DNA from: an uncultured Myxococcales bacterium | GTDB taxonomy: Bacteria; Myxococcota_A; UBA9042; DTJE01 | Assembly (NCBI GenBank): GCA_937975765.1 | Contig: CALJUR010000021.1 | Span: forward strand, 1-34,778 | DNA: 34,778 nt | Reading direction: 5' to 3' | Shown here: piece after piece, positions 16,223 through 25,013 of the stretch | Layout: the number at the start of each line of letters is the position of its first letter | Position numbering within the stretch: position 1 is the first letter of the stretch | Translations under genes and position numbers: made by a program | The notes under the pieces: generated by a model | Databases searched by the model: none | What the model was told of the DNA's origin: nothing | Seen by the model: only the letters and a program-made list of their open reading frames with translations

Positions 16223-17545
16223 CTACTTCGGGACCAGGATCACCGGCACTCCCTCGAAATCGTATCGACGCCTCAGTTCGCGCTGCAGGAACCGGAGGTA
16301 GTGCGGCGGCACCTCGGCCGTTCCGCCCCTGAACAGCAGGATCGTCGGCGGGTTGGACTGGGGCTGGACCAGGTACCGGATCCGCACCGACCGCGACCCG
16401 GTCACGTGCGGCGGGTGGGTCTGCACGACCTCCTCGTAGAACCGGTTCAGTTCGGAAGTCGGGATGCGCCGGAACAGGTTCTCGTGGACCCGGTTCACCA
16501 GGGGCAGGAACTTCGCGACGTTGCGGCCGTTCAGCGCGGAGGTCTGGATGCGCGGGGCGAACGCGAAGAACGTCGTGTCGTCGTCCAGGGCACGCCGCGT
16601 TTCCTCGGCCTTCTCGCCCTTCAGCAGGTCCCACTTGTTCGCGATCACGATCAGGCCGCGCCCGCGGTCCAGCACCAGCGAGGCCAGTTTCTTGTCCTGG
16701 TCGGTCAGGCCCTCCGACGCGTCGATGACCAGCGCGACGACGTGGCTGCGCTGGATCGCCTGCATCGTGCGGGCGACGCTCATCCGTTCCAGGCCGGGGG
16801 CGACGTTCTTGCGCCGCCGGATTCCCGCGGTGTCGATCAGGAGGTAGTCCCGTCCGCCCGCGGTGAACGGCGTGTCGATCGCGTCCCGGGTGGTCCCCGC
16901 CACGTCGCTGGTCAGGTACCGGTCATGCCCCAGCAGCGCGTTGGCGAAGGTGGACTTGCCCACGTTCGGACGCCCCACGATGGCGATCCGCACCGGGCCC
17001 GTCGCGTCCTCCCCGGGCTCGTCCTCGTCGTTCAGCGGCGGCGCGTCCAGGTCCTCCAGCATCCGGTCCAGCAGTTCCGCGACGCCCGAGCCGCGCTCGG
17101 CGGTCATCGGGAACATCTCCCGGATGCCCAGCCGGTAGAACTCGGCGACCAGCGGGTCCAGGCTGGGCTTGTCCACCTTGTTGACCGCGACGTACACCCG
17201 GCGGCCGCTGCGACGCAGCATGTCCCAGATGACCTCGTCGGTGCCCGTGGGCCCCTCCCGCACGTCCAGCACCAGCACCAGCGCGTCGGCCTCTTCCAGG
17301 GCCAGTTCGACCTGCCGCTTCATCAGGGCCAGCATCGAGCCCTCCTCCGCCTCGGGGTCGAAACCGCCGGTGTCCACCAGCACGAAGGCGCGCCCGGTGT
17401 GGTCCCCCTCGGCGTAGTGCCGGTCCCGCGTGACGCCGGGGAAGTCCTCGACGATGGCCTCCTTCCGGCCCAGGATCCGGTTGAACAGGGTGGACTTGCC
17501 CACGTTCGGGCGGCCCACCAGGGCGATGATCGGCTTGGGGTTCAT
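16223..17545 (-). CDS. der: Ribosome biogenesis GTPase Der (EngA)
   Basis: Der has two tandem GTPase domains and a C-terminal KH-like domain and is needed for 50S subunit maturation. The 440-residue protein has the first G1 motif GRPNVGKST near residues 11-19 with DTGGF and NKVDK following, and the second G1 GRPNVGKST at 191-199 with DTAGIRRR and NKWDL. The KH-like part (about 360-440) ends with RRRYDFEGVPVILVPK. A GGAGG Shine-Dalgarno sequence lies just before the ATG at 17545. It is preceded by the glycosyltransferase-like gene (55-base gap) and followed by 184 bases to nusA. Confidence 0.97.
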   Translation of the reverse strand: MNPKPIIALVGRPNVGKSTLFNRILGRKEAIVEDFPGVTRDRHYAEGDHTGRAFVLVDTGGFDPEAEEGSMLALMKRQVELALEEADALVLVLDVREGPTGTDEVIWDMLRRSGRRVYVAVNKVDKPSLDPLVAEFYRLGIREMFPMTAERGSGVAELLDRMLEDLDAPPLNDEDEPGEDATGPVRIAIVGRPNVGKSTFANALLGHDRYLTSDVAGTTRDAIDTPFTAGGRDYLLIDTAGIRRRKNVAPGLERMSVARTMQAIQRSHVVALVIDASEGLTDQDKKLASLVLDRGRGLIVIANKWDLLKGEKAEETRRALDDDTTFFAFAPRIQTSALNGRNVAKFLPLVNRVHENLFRRIPTSELNRFYEEVVQTHPPHVTGSRSVRIRYLVQPQSNPPTILLFRGGTAEVPPHYLRFLQRELRRRYDFEGVPVILVPK

Positions 17546-17600
17546 GGTCCTCCTTCAACGAGGGCGGCGACCGGGGAGGGTCCCGCGCGGGCGCAGGATA

Positions 17601-19103
17601 CTACCGGACGAACAGGTTGCGCACCAGGGTGTCCGGGTGCAGGCCCCCTTCCACGGCCTGCGCCAATCCCGGGATGTCCTGCAGGTCCGCGGGACGGCTG
17701 ACGAACACCGCCGCGGGGGGCCGGTCGACCACGCGCCGCATCCGCGCGGCCCAGCCCGGGTCCGGTGCCTGTCCCGACGCCTCCATCTGGTCCAGCACCG
17801 ACAGGAAGTCGCGCAGGTTGAACCAGAGGTAGCCGGCATCGGGTCGCGCGATGGGGTGCCAGGGAGGCTGTGCCAGCACCGGGTCGCCCGGCCGCGTGAC
17901 GGCCAGGATGCGCCTGGCGACGGCCGTCTCCCGCACCGCCTCCTTCGTCCCGGACAGACTGGCCGCTCCCATCGCCAGCGAGACCGCGACCAGCACGGGT
18001 CCCAGCCCGCGCATCACGAAGGCCCCGCGGCCCTGCCCGGCGCGCGACTCCAACCGGTCGAACAGCACCGCGGCGGCCGGTGCCAGCAGCACCCACAGCG
18101 CCAGGTAGTACTGCTTGTAGGGCATCCCCGACATCGCCAGGAACCCGGCCGTGAAGGCAAGGGTCGCCAGCACGCTGGCGTGCCGCGGGTCCCGCCACCG
18201 CATCGCCAGCAGTACCAGGCCCGGCACGCCGGCCAGGAACAGCCCGGGCGACGTCCTGGCCACGGACCACAGGCCCGGCAGGATCGAGAAGCGGGTGTCC
18301 AGCGCCGCCGTCATCTGGAAGGCCGCCAGGTGGTCGATCGCGCAGGCCCGGTAGTCGGCCAGCATTCCGGCCGCGGCCATCCCGCCGTACAGGATCGCCA
18401 GTGGCAGCAAAGCCGCCAGCGCCGCCAGGCCCGCGTGTGCGGCCCGGCGCCCCCGTTCCCCCGGAACCTTCCACGCCGCCCCGGAGGAGGATCGCGACCA
18501 GGACGCCACGGCGATCCCCGCGGCCAGGGCAGGCAGCAGCACCACGGCCTTGCTGAGCACCGCGATCGCCGCGCCGGCCGCCAGCCCGGCAGCCGCGGCG
18601 GTCCGGGCCCGGGGCCTCTCCAGCCACGACAGGAACAGGTCCAGCGCCAGCACCTCCAGGAAGACCTGGGGCACGTCCGGACGGACCTCCAGCGTCGTGC
18701 GCAGGAACACCCAGGTCGCCGGCAGCAGCAGCATGCCCAGCCACGCCGCACGGCGGTTCCCGGTCAGGCGCCTCCCGATCCGGTACGCCAGCGCCAGGAT
18801 CCCGGCCAGGAACGGCAGCATCGCCAGCCGGCCGGCCAGCACCAGGTGCCCGGGCGGGCAGGCGTCGACCAGCGGCGCCAGCGCGTACCACAGGACCGGC
18901 GGGTGGTTCTCGAAGAAGTCCACGAACGGCACGTGCCCCTGCGCCACCATCCATGCGGCGTGCAGGTGCTCCACCTCGTCGTGATCGATCGAGGCGGACG
19001 CCACGTTGGCCAGGTGCAGCCCGGCGCAGGCGGCCGCCAGCAGGCCTGGCACCCGGGCGCCCCAGCGGTACACCGCACCTCCTCCGCCTCCCGGCGCGTC
19101 CAT
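17601..19103 (-). CDS. GT39-like membrane glycosyltransferase candidate
   Basis: A 500-residue polytopic membrane protein. After the first helix (about 18-37) the loop motif SIDHDEVEHLHAAW carries Asp42-Glu43, the position of the catalytic acidic pair in GT-C transferases of the ArnT/PMT/GT39 type. A further acidic/aromatic segment FVDFFENHPPVLWY follows. About ten to eleven helices extend to residue about 400, and the last 100 residues form a soluble domain. Such enzymes move a sugar from a polyprenyl-phosphate donor to a lipid or protein in the periplasm; donor and acceptor here are unknown. The ATG overlaps the stop of the upstream DUF2723 gene as TGATG, so both proteins are probably made together. 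Confidence 0.75.
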   Translation of the reverse strand: MDAPGGGGGAVYRWGARVPGLLAAACAGLHLANVASASIDHDEVEHLHAAWMVAQGHVPFVDFFENHPPVLWYALAPLVDACPPGHLVLAGRLAMLPFLAGILALAYRIGRRLTGNRRAAWLGMLLLPATWVFLRTTLEVRPDVPQVFLEVLALDLFLSWLERPRARTAAAAGLAAGAAIAVLSKAVVLLPALAAGIAVASWSRSSSGAAWKVPGERGRRAAHAGLAALAALLPLAILYGGMAAAGMLADYRACAIDHLAAFQMTAALDTRFSILPGLWSVARTSPGLFLAGVPGLVLLAMRWRDPRHASVLATLAFTAGFLAMSGMPYKQYYLALWVLLAPAAAVLFDRLESRAGQGRGAFVMRGLGPVLVAVSLAMGAASLSGTKEAVRETAVARRILAVTRPGDPVLAQPPWHPIARPDAGYLWFNLRDFLSVLDQMEASGQAPDPGWAARMRRVVDRPPAAVFVSRPADLQDIPGLAQAVEGGLHPDTLVRNLFVR

Positions 19104-21316
19104 CACCGCTCCCCCGTCGTGCCCCGGGGCTCCATCGCCCCGGCCATCGCCGCCGCGCTCCCGGCCTCCCCGGCCTGCCCCGCGGCCTGCGCCACCCGGG
19201 CCAGCGTGCGCCATCCCCGCACGTACGACGGGTCCTCGCGGACCGCCCTGCGCAGCCAGTCCAGCGCGCCGTCCGCGTCGCCGCCATCGGCCAGCAGCAC
19301 CCCCAGGTTGTGCATCGTCCGGGCATCCCCCGGGTTCAGCCGCAGGGCGAGGACCAGCATCTGGCGCGCCGCGCCCTCCCCTCCCCGCCTGGCCGCCAGG
19401 GTCGCCAGCCCGCGCACCTGGTTCCCCAGGAACCCCCGCGTCCAGCGATCCGCCTGGCCGCCCTGGGACGCCGCCTCCCGCGCGCCGGCCAGCGCCTGCG
19501 CGACGCCACCGTCCGGCCCGGGGCTCCCGATCGTGCCGGCCGGGAAGCCGGGGACCAGCCTTTCGGCGACCGCCCCGTCCACCCGCCCCTCGCCGGTCTC
19601 CAGGCGCACCTCGCCGCGGCGCAGCGCCAGGTCCACCGCGCGGGCCAGCGCGGACGCCGGGTCCTCGCCCCCCGACTCGAACGGCGCCGACCGCACCGCC
19701 TCCAGCAGCCCCTCCTCGCCGGGGCGCCCCCCGTGGACGCGGATCATCCTCCCCAGGAAGGCCGCGTCCGACAGGTGCTGCTTGACCAGCACCAGCACGT
19801 CCGGCCGGGTGCCCTCCACCGCCTGCATCCCCAGCAGCGTCGCCGACAGGTCGTCCGAGGCTGCCAGCACCGTGGTCCCGGGAGCGAGCCCTTCCAGGAA
19901 CCCCCCTGAGACCTCCCGGGGGGCCTGTACGACCATCATGTCCCGGACCGCCGGGGCCGCCACGAACTGCGCGGCCGGCGCCGCCAGGCCCGCGGCCACC
20001 ACCAGCGGCGCCCAGCGCGCGTGCCCGCGATGCCTCGCCAGCCTCGCCAGCACCTCGATCCCCACGCCGGCCAGCACCCCCAGCATCACCGTCGTCGGCA
20101 CCAGCACCTGCAGGTCCCGGATGCCCATCGGGTTGACTCGGGTCGCGAAGGCCAGGTCCCCCAGCAGCACGCCGGCCAGGGCCACCGACGTCACCGGGTC
20201 CCGCACGGCCAGCCCCGCCAGCCCGACCGCCGCCAGGGGCCACATCGCCAGCGTCCCCTCGGCCAGGGTCCCGACCGCCAGCCGCAGGTTCGCGCCCCAC
20301 ATCGCCATCGACACCGTCCCGATCCGTCCCTCGAACGAGCGCCGTATCCGGGCGCCGGTCAGGTGGTCCAGCACGCCGCCCAGGCCGGAGGGGTCGCCCC
20401 AGTTCATCACCGGGTCCCGGGCAGCAGCCACCGGCAGGTACAGCACCGCCAGTCCGCCCGCCAGCGACGCGACCGCCGCAACGGGCAGCAGCGGCCAGGC
20501 CGCGGGCCTCTGAACGACCCGGACGATCGTCGAGATCGCCAGCACCCAGCCTGCCATCACGGGCCACGTCACGTGGCCGCCCGCACCCAGGCCGGCCAGG
20601 AATGCGCCCGCCGCCAGCCATCTCGCATCCCGCCGCCGCATCCCGGCCAGCGCGCAGGCGATCGATGCCGTCATGCCCGCCGCCGACAGCGCGTACACCT
20701 CGGTGGTCGTCCCGTGCAGCCAGGTGGTGGGACTGGCCAGCAGCGTCGCGGGGGCCGCCAGGGCCGCGAACCGCGCCGTCGTCCCCGCCGGGTCCTTCCC
20801 CCCGGCCCCCGCCCGATCCCCCGCGCCGGCCGCCAGTTCCTGGGCCAGCAGCCAGGCCGCCATGCCCGCCACGCCCAGCGACACGGCCGACAGCAGGTTC
20901 ATCCGGAAGAACGCATCGCCGAACGGCAGGAACCCGAAGGCCCGGCCCGCCATGCAGAACGCCGGGAACCCGGTCGGGTGCGGCACTCCCAGGACCAGGG
21001 CGGAGGAGGCCAGTTCGCCCGCGTCCTTCACGTACAGCCCCGGGGCCGCCAGAGCGATGGCCAGGCCGCCCGCGCCGACCGCCACCCCGATCGCGGCAGT
21101 CGTGCGCCGGGAGGCCGCCGTGTCCGGTTCGAGGCCCATCCGCCGGAAACGCGCCTCGATGGCCACCGCCAGCCCGCCCGCCACCGTGACCAGGACCGCC
21201 AGGACCGCCGCCAGCACGGCCATGCGCGGCCACAACAGACCGGCCAGGACCGCCAGGGCGAGGATGCCTGCCAGGGAGGCGAGGACCCGAATCGGCAGGT
21301 CCGTGAACGGCTTCAT
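19103..21316 (-). CDS. DUF2723 family membrane protein with TPR tail
   Basis: A 737-residue membrane protein. The diagnostic DUF2723 motif is DAGELASSALVLGVPHPTGFPAF (around residue 98-120), with the acidic DAGE and the HPTGFP turn. Roughly twelve hydrophobic helices reach to about residue 430. The C-terminal 250 residues are soluble and end with TPR-like repeats (about 635-720, ARTMHNLGVLLADGGDADGALDWLRRAV). DUF2723 proteins have GT-C-like topology and are proposed to be protein or lipid glycosyltransferases, but direct evidence is sparse. It lies 30 bases after the Kelch-type lipoprotein gene, and its stop overlaps the next start. Confidence 0.85.
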   Translation of the reverse strand: MKPFTDLPIRVLASLAGILALAVLAGLLWPRMAVLAAVLAVLVTVAGGLAVAIEARFRRMGLEPDTAASRRTTAAIGVAVGAGGLAIALAAPGLYVKDAGELASSALVLGVPHPTGFPAFCMAGRAFGFLPFGDAFFRMNLLSAVSLGVAGMAAWLLAQELAAGAGDRAGAGGKDPAGTTARFAALAAPATLLASPTTWLHGTTTEVYALSAAGMTASIACALAGMRRRDARWLAAGAFLAGLGAGGHVTWPVMAGWVLAISTIVRVVQRPAAWPLLPVAAVASLAGGLAVLYLPVAAARDPVMNWGDPSGLGGVLDHLTGARIRRSFEGRIGTVSMAMWGANLRLAVGTLAEGTLAMWPLAAVGLAGLAVRDPVTSVALAGVLLGDLAFATRVNPMGIRDLQVLVPTTVMLGVLAGVGIEVLARLARHRGHARWAPLVVAAGLAAPAAQFVAAPAVRDMMVVQAPREVSGGFLEGLAPGTTVLAASDDLSATLLGMQAVEGTRPDVLVLVKQHLSDAAFLGRMIRVHGGRPGEEGLLEAVRSAPFESGGEDPASALARAVDLALRRGEVRLETGEGRVDGAVAERLVPGFPAGTIGSPGPDGGVAQALAGAREAASQGGQADRWTRGFLGNQVRGLATLAARRGGEGAARQMLVLALRLNPGDARTMHNLGVLLADGGDADGALDWLRRAVREDPSYVRGWRTLARVAQAAGQAGEAGSAAAMAGAMEPRGTTGER

Positions 21317-21346
21317 CGGCTCAACTGGGGCGAGAGAGCCCGGTCC

Positions 21347-23239
21347 TTACGGCAGGTAGATCTCGGCGCCTTCGGCGAACTGCACGGCGCCGGTCAGGCC
21401 GCTGAGGCCCCCGGAGATCAGCACGGCGTCCTTCAGCAGGCCGCCGAGGACCCGCACCGCCCGGTGGTCGAATCGCGGCTGGGCCATGTCGTTCAGGACC
21501 GACTTGACGGTCAGCAGGCCGCCGGACGCCTCGACCAGCACCGACGACGCCAGCGGCATCCCGTCCGGGCCCAGCCCGCCGGTGATCAGCACGGTCTTGC
21601 CGTCCGACAGGGGCGTGGCCTGGTGCCGCACGCGGCGCAGCAGTTGCAGCGAGGCTGCGTCCAGGGTGGACGACGTCCCCCGGATGGTGCCGGCCGACGG
21701 GTCGATGTTGAAGGCCACGGGGTCCACGTCCGGCGAGTTCCCCCTCTTGTCGGTGCTGCCTCCGAACATCCACACCTGGCCGCCCGCAACCACCGCGGTC
21801 GCGCCGAAGGCCAGGGTCGGAACGCCCGTCGTCGGGACCAGGTTCTTCACCTGGCCGGACGACTTCGAGTAGATCTCGCCGAACGCGCCGGCAGGGGACG
21901 TGTTGCCGCCCAGGACCACCACGTCCGTGCACCGCAGGTCGGTCCCGCGAGACAGGCAGATCGACGACCCGGCGAACCGCGACGACGCCTGTTCCGAGCC
22001 CGGGATCGTCACGCACGACAGGTTGTTCCCCTCGTCCACCACGCAGCGATACGACGAGCGCCCGGCCGCCAGCCGATCGGCCGACTCCTGGACCAGGCCC
22101 TCCCGGACGAACAGTTCGGTGCCCGCGTCCCCCGCGATCGGCTCGACCAGGGCCATCGCCGTCGAGAACCCGAGGGTGGACCGCGTCGCCTCGCCGTTGG
22201 CCAGGTCCAGCACCCAGGCATGGCCGGCCAGCTGGATCGCGCAGGTACCGGCGCAATCCATCGGGCGCGGCAGGGGCAGACGGGTGTTGCCGTCCACCTC
22301 GACGCCGACCGTGGGCGAACCCCCGACCAGCACCGCCCTCTGGGGAGTCCCGTCCATCATGGCCAGGCCCATCAGGCCCAGGCCGCCGCCGAAGGATCCG
22401 AAGTCCGCGGCGGAGAACAGCTGGCTGCTGGCGCCGAAGCTCTCGCCGGACAGGCTGGCCCCGACCCCGAGGCTGCTGCCGGTGGACTGCGAGAAGCCGC
22501 CCAGCATCAGCACGTCGCCCTCGGTCGTGGGGGCCATGACCTGGTAGGCCCGCTTCGCCTGGACGTTCAGCGGGAACAGCGACTCCAGCCGGCAGGTCCC
22601 CAGCACGCACTGCGCCTTGGGATGCACCCGGTACTGCATCCACTTCTCGCCGTTGATGCAGTTCGCCTCGCCGTCCTCGCAGGCCGTCTTGAACGCGAAC
22701 GGGCAGGCGTTCGGGTCCAGGCACTCCACGGTGCCCTGGCAGTCGGCACTGGACTCGCACTGGACCCCGCTGTCCTTCAGCGAATCGTCGGGAACCGGGA
22801 AGGCCGTGATGGCGCCGACCTCGTTCACCTGGATGTAATACACGGCGTTGCCGGTGCCCGCCTTGGTCACCTCGACATCGCCGCGGACCCCGCGCGCGAC
22901 CAGTGTCGCCGCGTCGCACGTGGCCGCGGCGAACGCGTCGTAGACGACGACGTACCCGGTTCCGACGTCCAGGTCGGTGACGTTGAAGCCGGGGTTCGGC
23001 GGCGTGCAGGGCGACTCGAAATACGCCTTCGCATCCAGGGACCTGGGCGCCTTCTGGTACAGCCGGATCTTGAACCAGGTCGCCCCGGGTGCGTAGTCGC
23101 CGGCCAGGGCCAGGCTCAGCTGTCCCCCGCCGTCCGGCGAGGGCCCCTGGAACGTCGTCTCGGCACCGGTGCCGCACCCCGCCACCAGCAGGGCCGCGGC
23201 CAGAAGCATCCCGAACCGCGTGGTGCGCTCGTGCATCAT
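21347..23239 (-). CDS. Kelch-type beta-propeller lipoprotein
   Basis: A secreted lipoprotein of about 630 residues. The signal peptide ends in a perfect lipobox LVAGC (MLLAAALLVAGCGTG). An N-terminal beta domain of about 120 residues precedes a cysteine-rich segment (ESSADCQGTVECLDPNACPF and further cysteines), and the rest consists of Kelch-like repeats with GG turns (VVLGGNTS, VWMFGGS, VLITGGLG, VLISGGLSG). Such lipoproteins are frequent in Myxococcota; they lack an assigned function. Three ATGs cluster at 23245, 23239 and 23236. I prefer 23239 because the AGGGGG motif is seven bases upstream of it and only one base from the first. The PEGA gene stop overlaps the first ATG. Confidence 0.85.
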   Translation of the reverse strand: MMHERTTRFGMLLAAALLVAGCGTGAETTFQGPSPDGGGQLSLALAGDYAPGATWFKIRLYQKAPRSLDAKAYFESPCTPPNPGFNVTDLDVGTGYVVVYDAFAAATCDAATLVARGVRGDVEVTKAGTGNAVYYIQVNEVGAITAFPVPDDSLKDSGVQCESSADCQGTVECLDPNACPFAFKTACEDGEANCINGEKWMQYRVHPKAQCVLGTCRLESLFPLNVQAKRAYQVMAPTTEGDVLMLGGFSQSTGSSLGVGASLSGESFGASSQLFSAADFGSFGGGLGLMGLAMMDGTPQRAVLVGGSPTVGVEVDGNTRLPLPRPMDCAGTCAIQLAGHAWVLDLANGEATRSTLGFSTAMALVEPIAGDAGTELFVREGLVQESADRLAAGRSSYRCVVDEGNNLSCVTIPGSEQASSRFAGSSICLSRGTDLRCTDVVVLGGNTSPAGAFGEIYSKSSGQVKNLVPTTGVPTLAFGATAVVAGGQVWMFGGSTDKRGNSPDVDPVAFNIDPSAGTIRGTSSTLDAASLQLLRRVRHQATPLSDGKTVLITGGLGPDGMPLASSVLVEASGGLLTVKSVLNDMAQPRFDHRAVRVLGGLLKDAVLISGGLSGLTGAVQFAEGAEIYLP

Positions 23240-23241
23240 CG

Positions 23242-24183
23242 TCATTCCCCCTGCCGCGGGTACAGCGTCACGTCCTTGGGCGCGAACCGGGTGTCGGGGC
23301 TGAAGGCCGCCGAACCGGAACTCGACTGGCCCTTCGAGCCCAGCACGCCGCCGGCCGTCGCGCCGCCGACCACCGCCGCCCCCACGATCGTCCAGAACCA
23401 CCACGACCCGTACCAAGGGGTCTTCGCGACTTCCCGCTTCTTGACCGGAACCGGGGCCACCGGCGTCTTCGGCACCTCGACCGGGTTCAGCGCCAGGCTG
23501 ACGGCGTTGGTCTTGCGCGCCTCCACGTTCAGGGCCTGCACGGTCTCCTTGTATCCGACCTTGGCGATCCGGACCGTGTACGAGCCGGGCTTCAGGCGGA
23601 CGGCGACCGGCGTCAGTCCGATGAAGTCCTTGTCGATGTAGACCTCGCCGCCGGCCGGCGTCGAGCCGACGTCCACCTTGACCATCTCGGGCTCGGGCTG
23701 CGGCTCGGGGCCCAGCACCTTCTCGAGAGCGTTCGCCACGAACTCGCCCAGCCGCGAGGCCTCCTCGGTGCCCCCCTCCGGCGACTTCGCCTCCTTCGTC
23801 TTCACGTCGACCAGGCGCACCTGCACCAGGAAACGGCCCTGCTGGTCGCTGACCTCGGTGTACAGCACCAGGTCCGCGCCGCGGGCCGCGCCGATCGAGG
23901 CCAGGCATTCCGAGTCGAAGTCCGCGCACTCCGCGTCGATCATCAGGTCCATCGGGTCCTGGGAGGGGACCTTCAGGACGTTGTACAGCGGGTACTTCGC
24001 CAGCTTGGCCAGCACCCCTTCCGTCAACTGCGCCAGGTCCTCCGCGGGCAGCTTGTTGCTGGAGACCCGCAAGGGCAGCAACTTGATCCCCGATGCCTCC
24101 TGGCCGACCGCGGGCAGGGCCCCGACGGTCCACACTACGGCCGCGATCGCAAGGACCAGCGATCCCTTGAGATACCTCGTCAT
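23242..24183 (-). CDS. PEGA domain exported protein
   Basis: A 313-residue exported protein. The signal peptide (1-27) ends in PAVGQEA. Residues about 30-150 contain a segment IGAARGADLVLYTEV, similar to CsgG/TolB-like outer-membrane-associated proteins. A PEGA domain follows (about 185-250), seen in STPAGGEVYIDKDFIGLTP with LKPGSYTVRIAKVGYKE. A membrane helix near residue 275 (WWFWTIVGAAVVGGATAG) comes before a low-complexity tail. I chose 24183 over the ATG at 24198 because the promoter at 24211-24239 predicts transcription from about 24204, too close to 24198. It heads the operon with the Kelch lipoprotein. Confidence 0.85.
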   Translation of the reverse strand: MTRYLKGSLVLAIAAVVWTVGALPAVGQEASGIKLLPLRVSSNKLPAEDLAQLTEGVLAKLAKYPLYNVLKVPSQDPMDLMIDAECADFDSECLASIGAARGADLVLYTEVSDQQGRFLVQVRLVDVKTKEAKSPEGGTEEASRLGEFVANALEKVLGPEPQPEPEMVKVDVGSTPAGGEVYIDKDFIGLTPVAVRLKPGSYTVRIAKVGYKETVQALNVEARKTNAVSLALNPVEVPKTPVAPVPVKKREVAKTPWYGSWWFWTIVGAAVVGGATAGGVLGSKGQSSSGSAAFSPDTRFAPKDVTLYPRQGE

Positions 24184-24210
24184 GACACGCTCTCGCATCA
24201 GGCCGGTGCT

Positions 24211-24239
24211 ATACTAGGTGGACCCTGCCGGGGTGTCAA
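24211..24239 (-). promoter_or_regulatory. Strong sigma70-type promoter of the PEGA operon
   Basis: A perfect TTGACA (24234-24239) and TAGTAT (24211-24216, four of six) are spaced by exactly 17 bases on the minus strand. Transcription near 24204 gives a 20-base leader to the ATG at 24183. The -10 region overlaps TATACT (24210-24215) on the plus strand, a possible -10 for the divergent lipoprotein. Confidence 0.65.
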
Positions 24240-25003
24240 CGGTGCAAATCCCCAGGCTGCACAACATCCTGCGGGCCACCGGCGCGGTTCTTCGCACCGT
24301 CTGCCCGCGGGTCTCCTGGGGCGTCCTGGCCGCCCTGGGCATCCTCGCCGGATGCGCTTCCGCCGCCAAGTATGTCACCGGACCCCTGCCCCCCTCCTCC
24401 CTGCCCGAGCCCGTGGTGCAGGTGGCCCGCGCCGTTGCGGTGGGACAGCCCGGCCCCCGCCTTGCGACCGCCGACGTGCAGGGCCGGCTGGCGCACGTCG
24501 CCGCGGGCCCGGCCCCGGCCAGCGGCTTCCACCTGGAAATCGACACTCCCCGGGGCCTGTACCTGGCCACCGTCCAGACCTTCGCACCCGTGATCCTGGA
24601 CGTCCAGCAGGGCCGGGAGGTCACCCTCCGGTATTCCGTGGGCGCAGCCGAGACCTTCCGGCTGGACGACTCGCAGGGGCCGATCTTCTTCTCGTTCGCC
24701 GGGGGCAGCCCGCCGGATGCCGGGAACCTGCCGATGGAGGTCCGGCCCGCCCCGCGTTCCGCCTACCTGGAGGTGCTGTCCTCGAACGACCTGTGCCGCT
24801 GGACCGTCCTGCACCGGAAGGTCGAGGTGTCGTCCAACGGGATCCCGCTGGCCACCCTGGACCCGGGCACGTCCGGCGTGGTGGAGGTGCAGGGGCGGCG
24901 CTACCGCGTCACCTCGGCGGTCGCGTCCGTGCCGGACGAATCGGATTGCGGTCGCGAGGGGGAACCCCGCCTGGCCTACTTCTGGTCCCGCGAACCCCGG
25001 TAG
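24218..25003 (+). CDS. Lipoprotein of unknown function
   Basis: An exported protein with a lipobox LGILAGC (residues about 40-46), giving a mature lipoprotein of some 215 residues. The remainder is predicted as beta-rich and has no motif I recognise. The reading frame uses GTG starts: 24218 lies inside the divergent promoter and has no ribosome binding site, while GTG at 24242 has GGGGTG seven bases upstream and seems the better start (about 253 residues). Both leave the signal peptide intact. The gene ends ten bases before the convergent CPBP protease gene. Confidence 0.7.
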   Translation: MDPAGVSTVQIPRLHNILRATGAVLRTVCPRVSWGVLAALGILAGCASAAKYVTGPLPPSSLPEPVVQVARAVAVGQPGPRLATADVQGRLAHVAAGPAPASGFHLEIDTPRGLYLATVQTFAPVILDVQQGREVTLRYSVGAAETFRLDDSQGPIFFSFAGGSPPDAGNLPMEVRPAPRSAYLEVLSSNDLCRWTVLHRKVEVSSNGIPLATLDPGTSGVVEVQGRRYRVTSAVASVPDESDCGREGEPRLAYFWSREPR

Positions 25004-25013
25004 CCGCCCGGGC

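Noticed and set aside
11332..16332. Very long plus-strand open frame (1,666 codons) opposite infB and nusA
   Set aside because: It runs antisense to genes with clear families, and its translation is dominated by His/Asp/Gly/Leu/Arg low complexity, as expected when stop codons are rare at high G+C.
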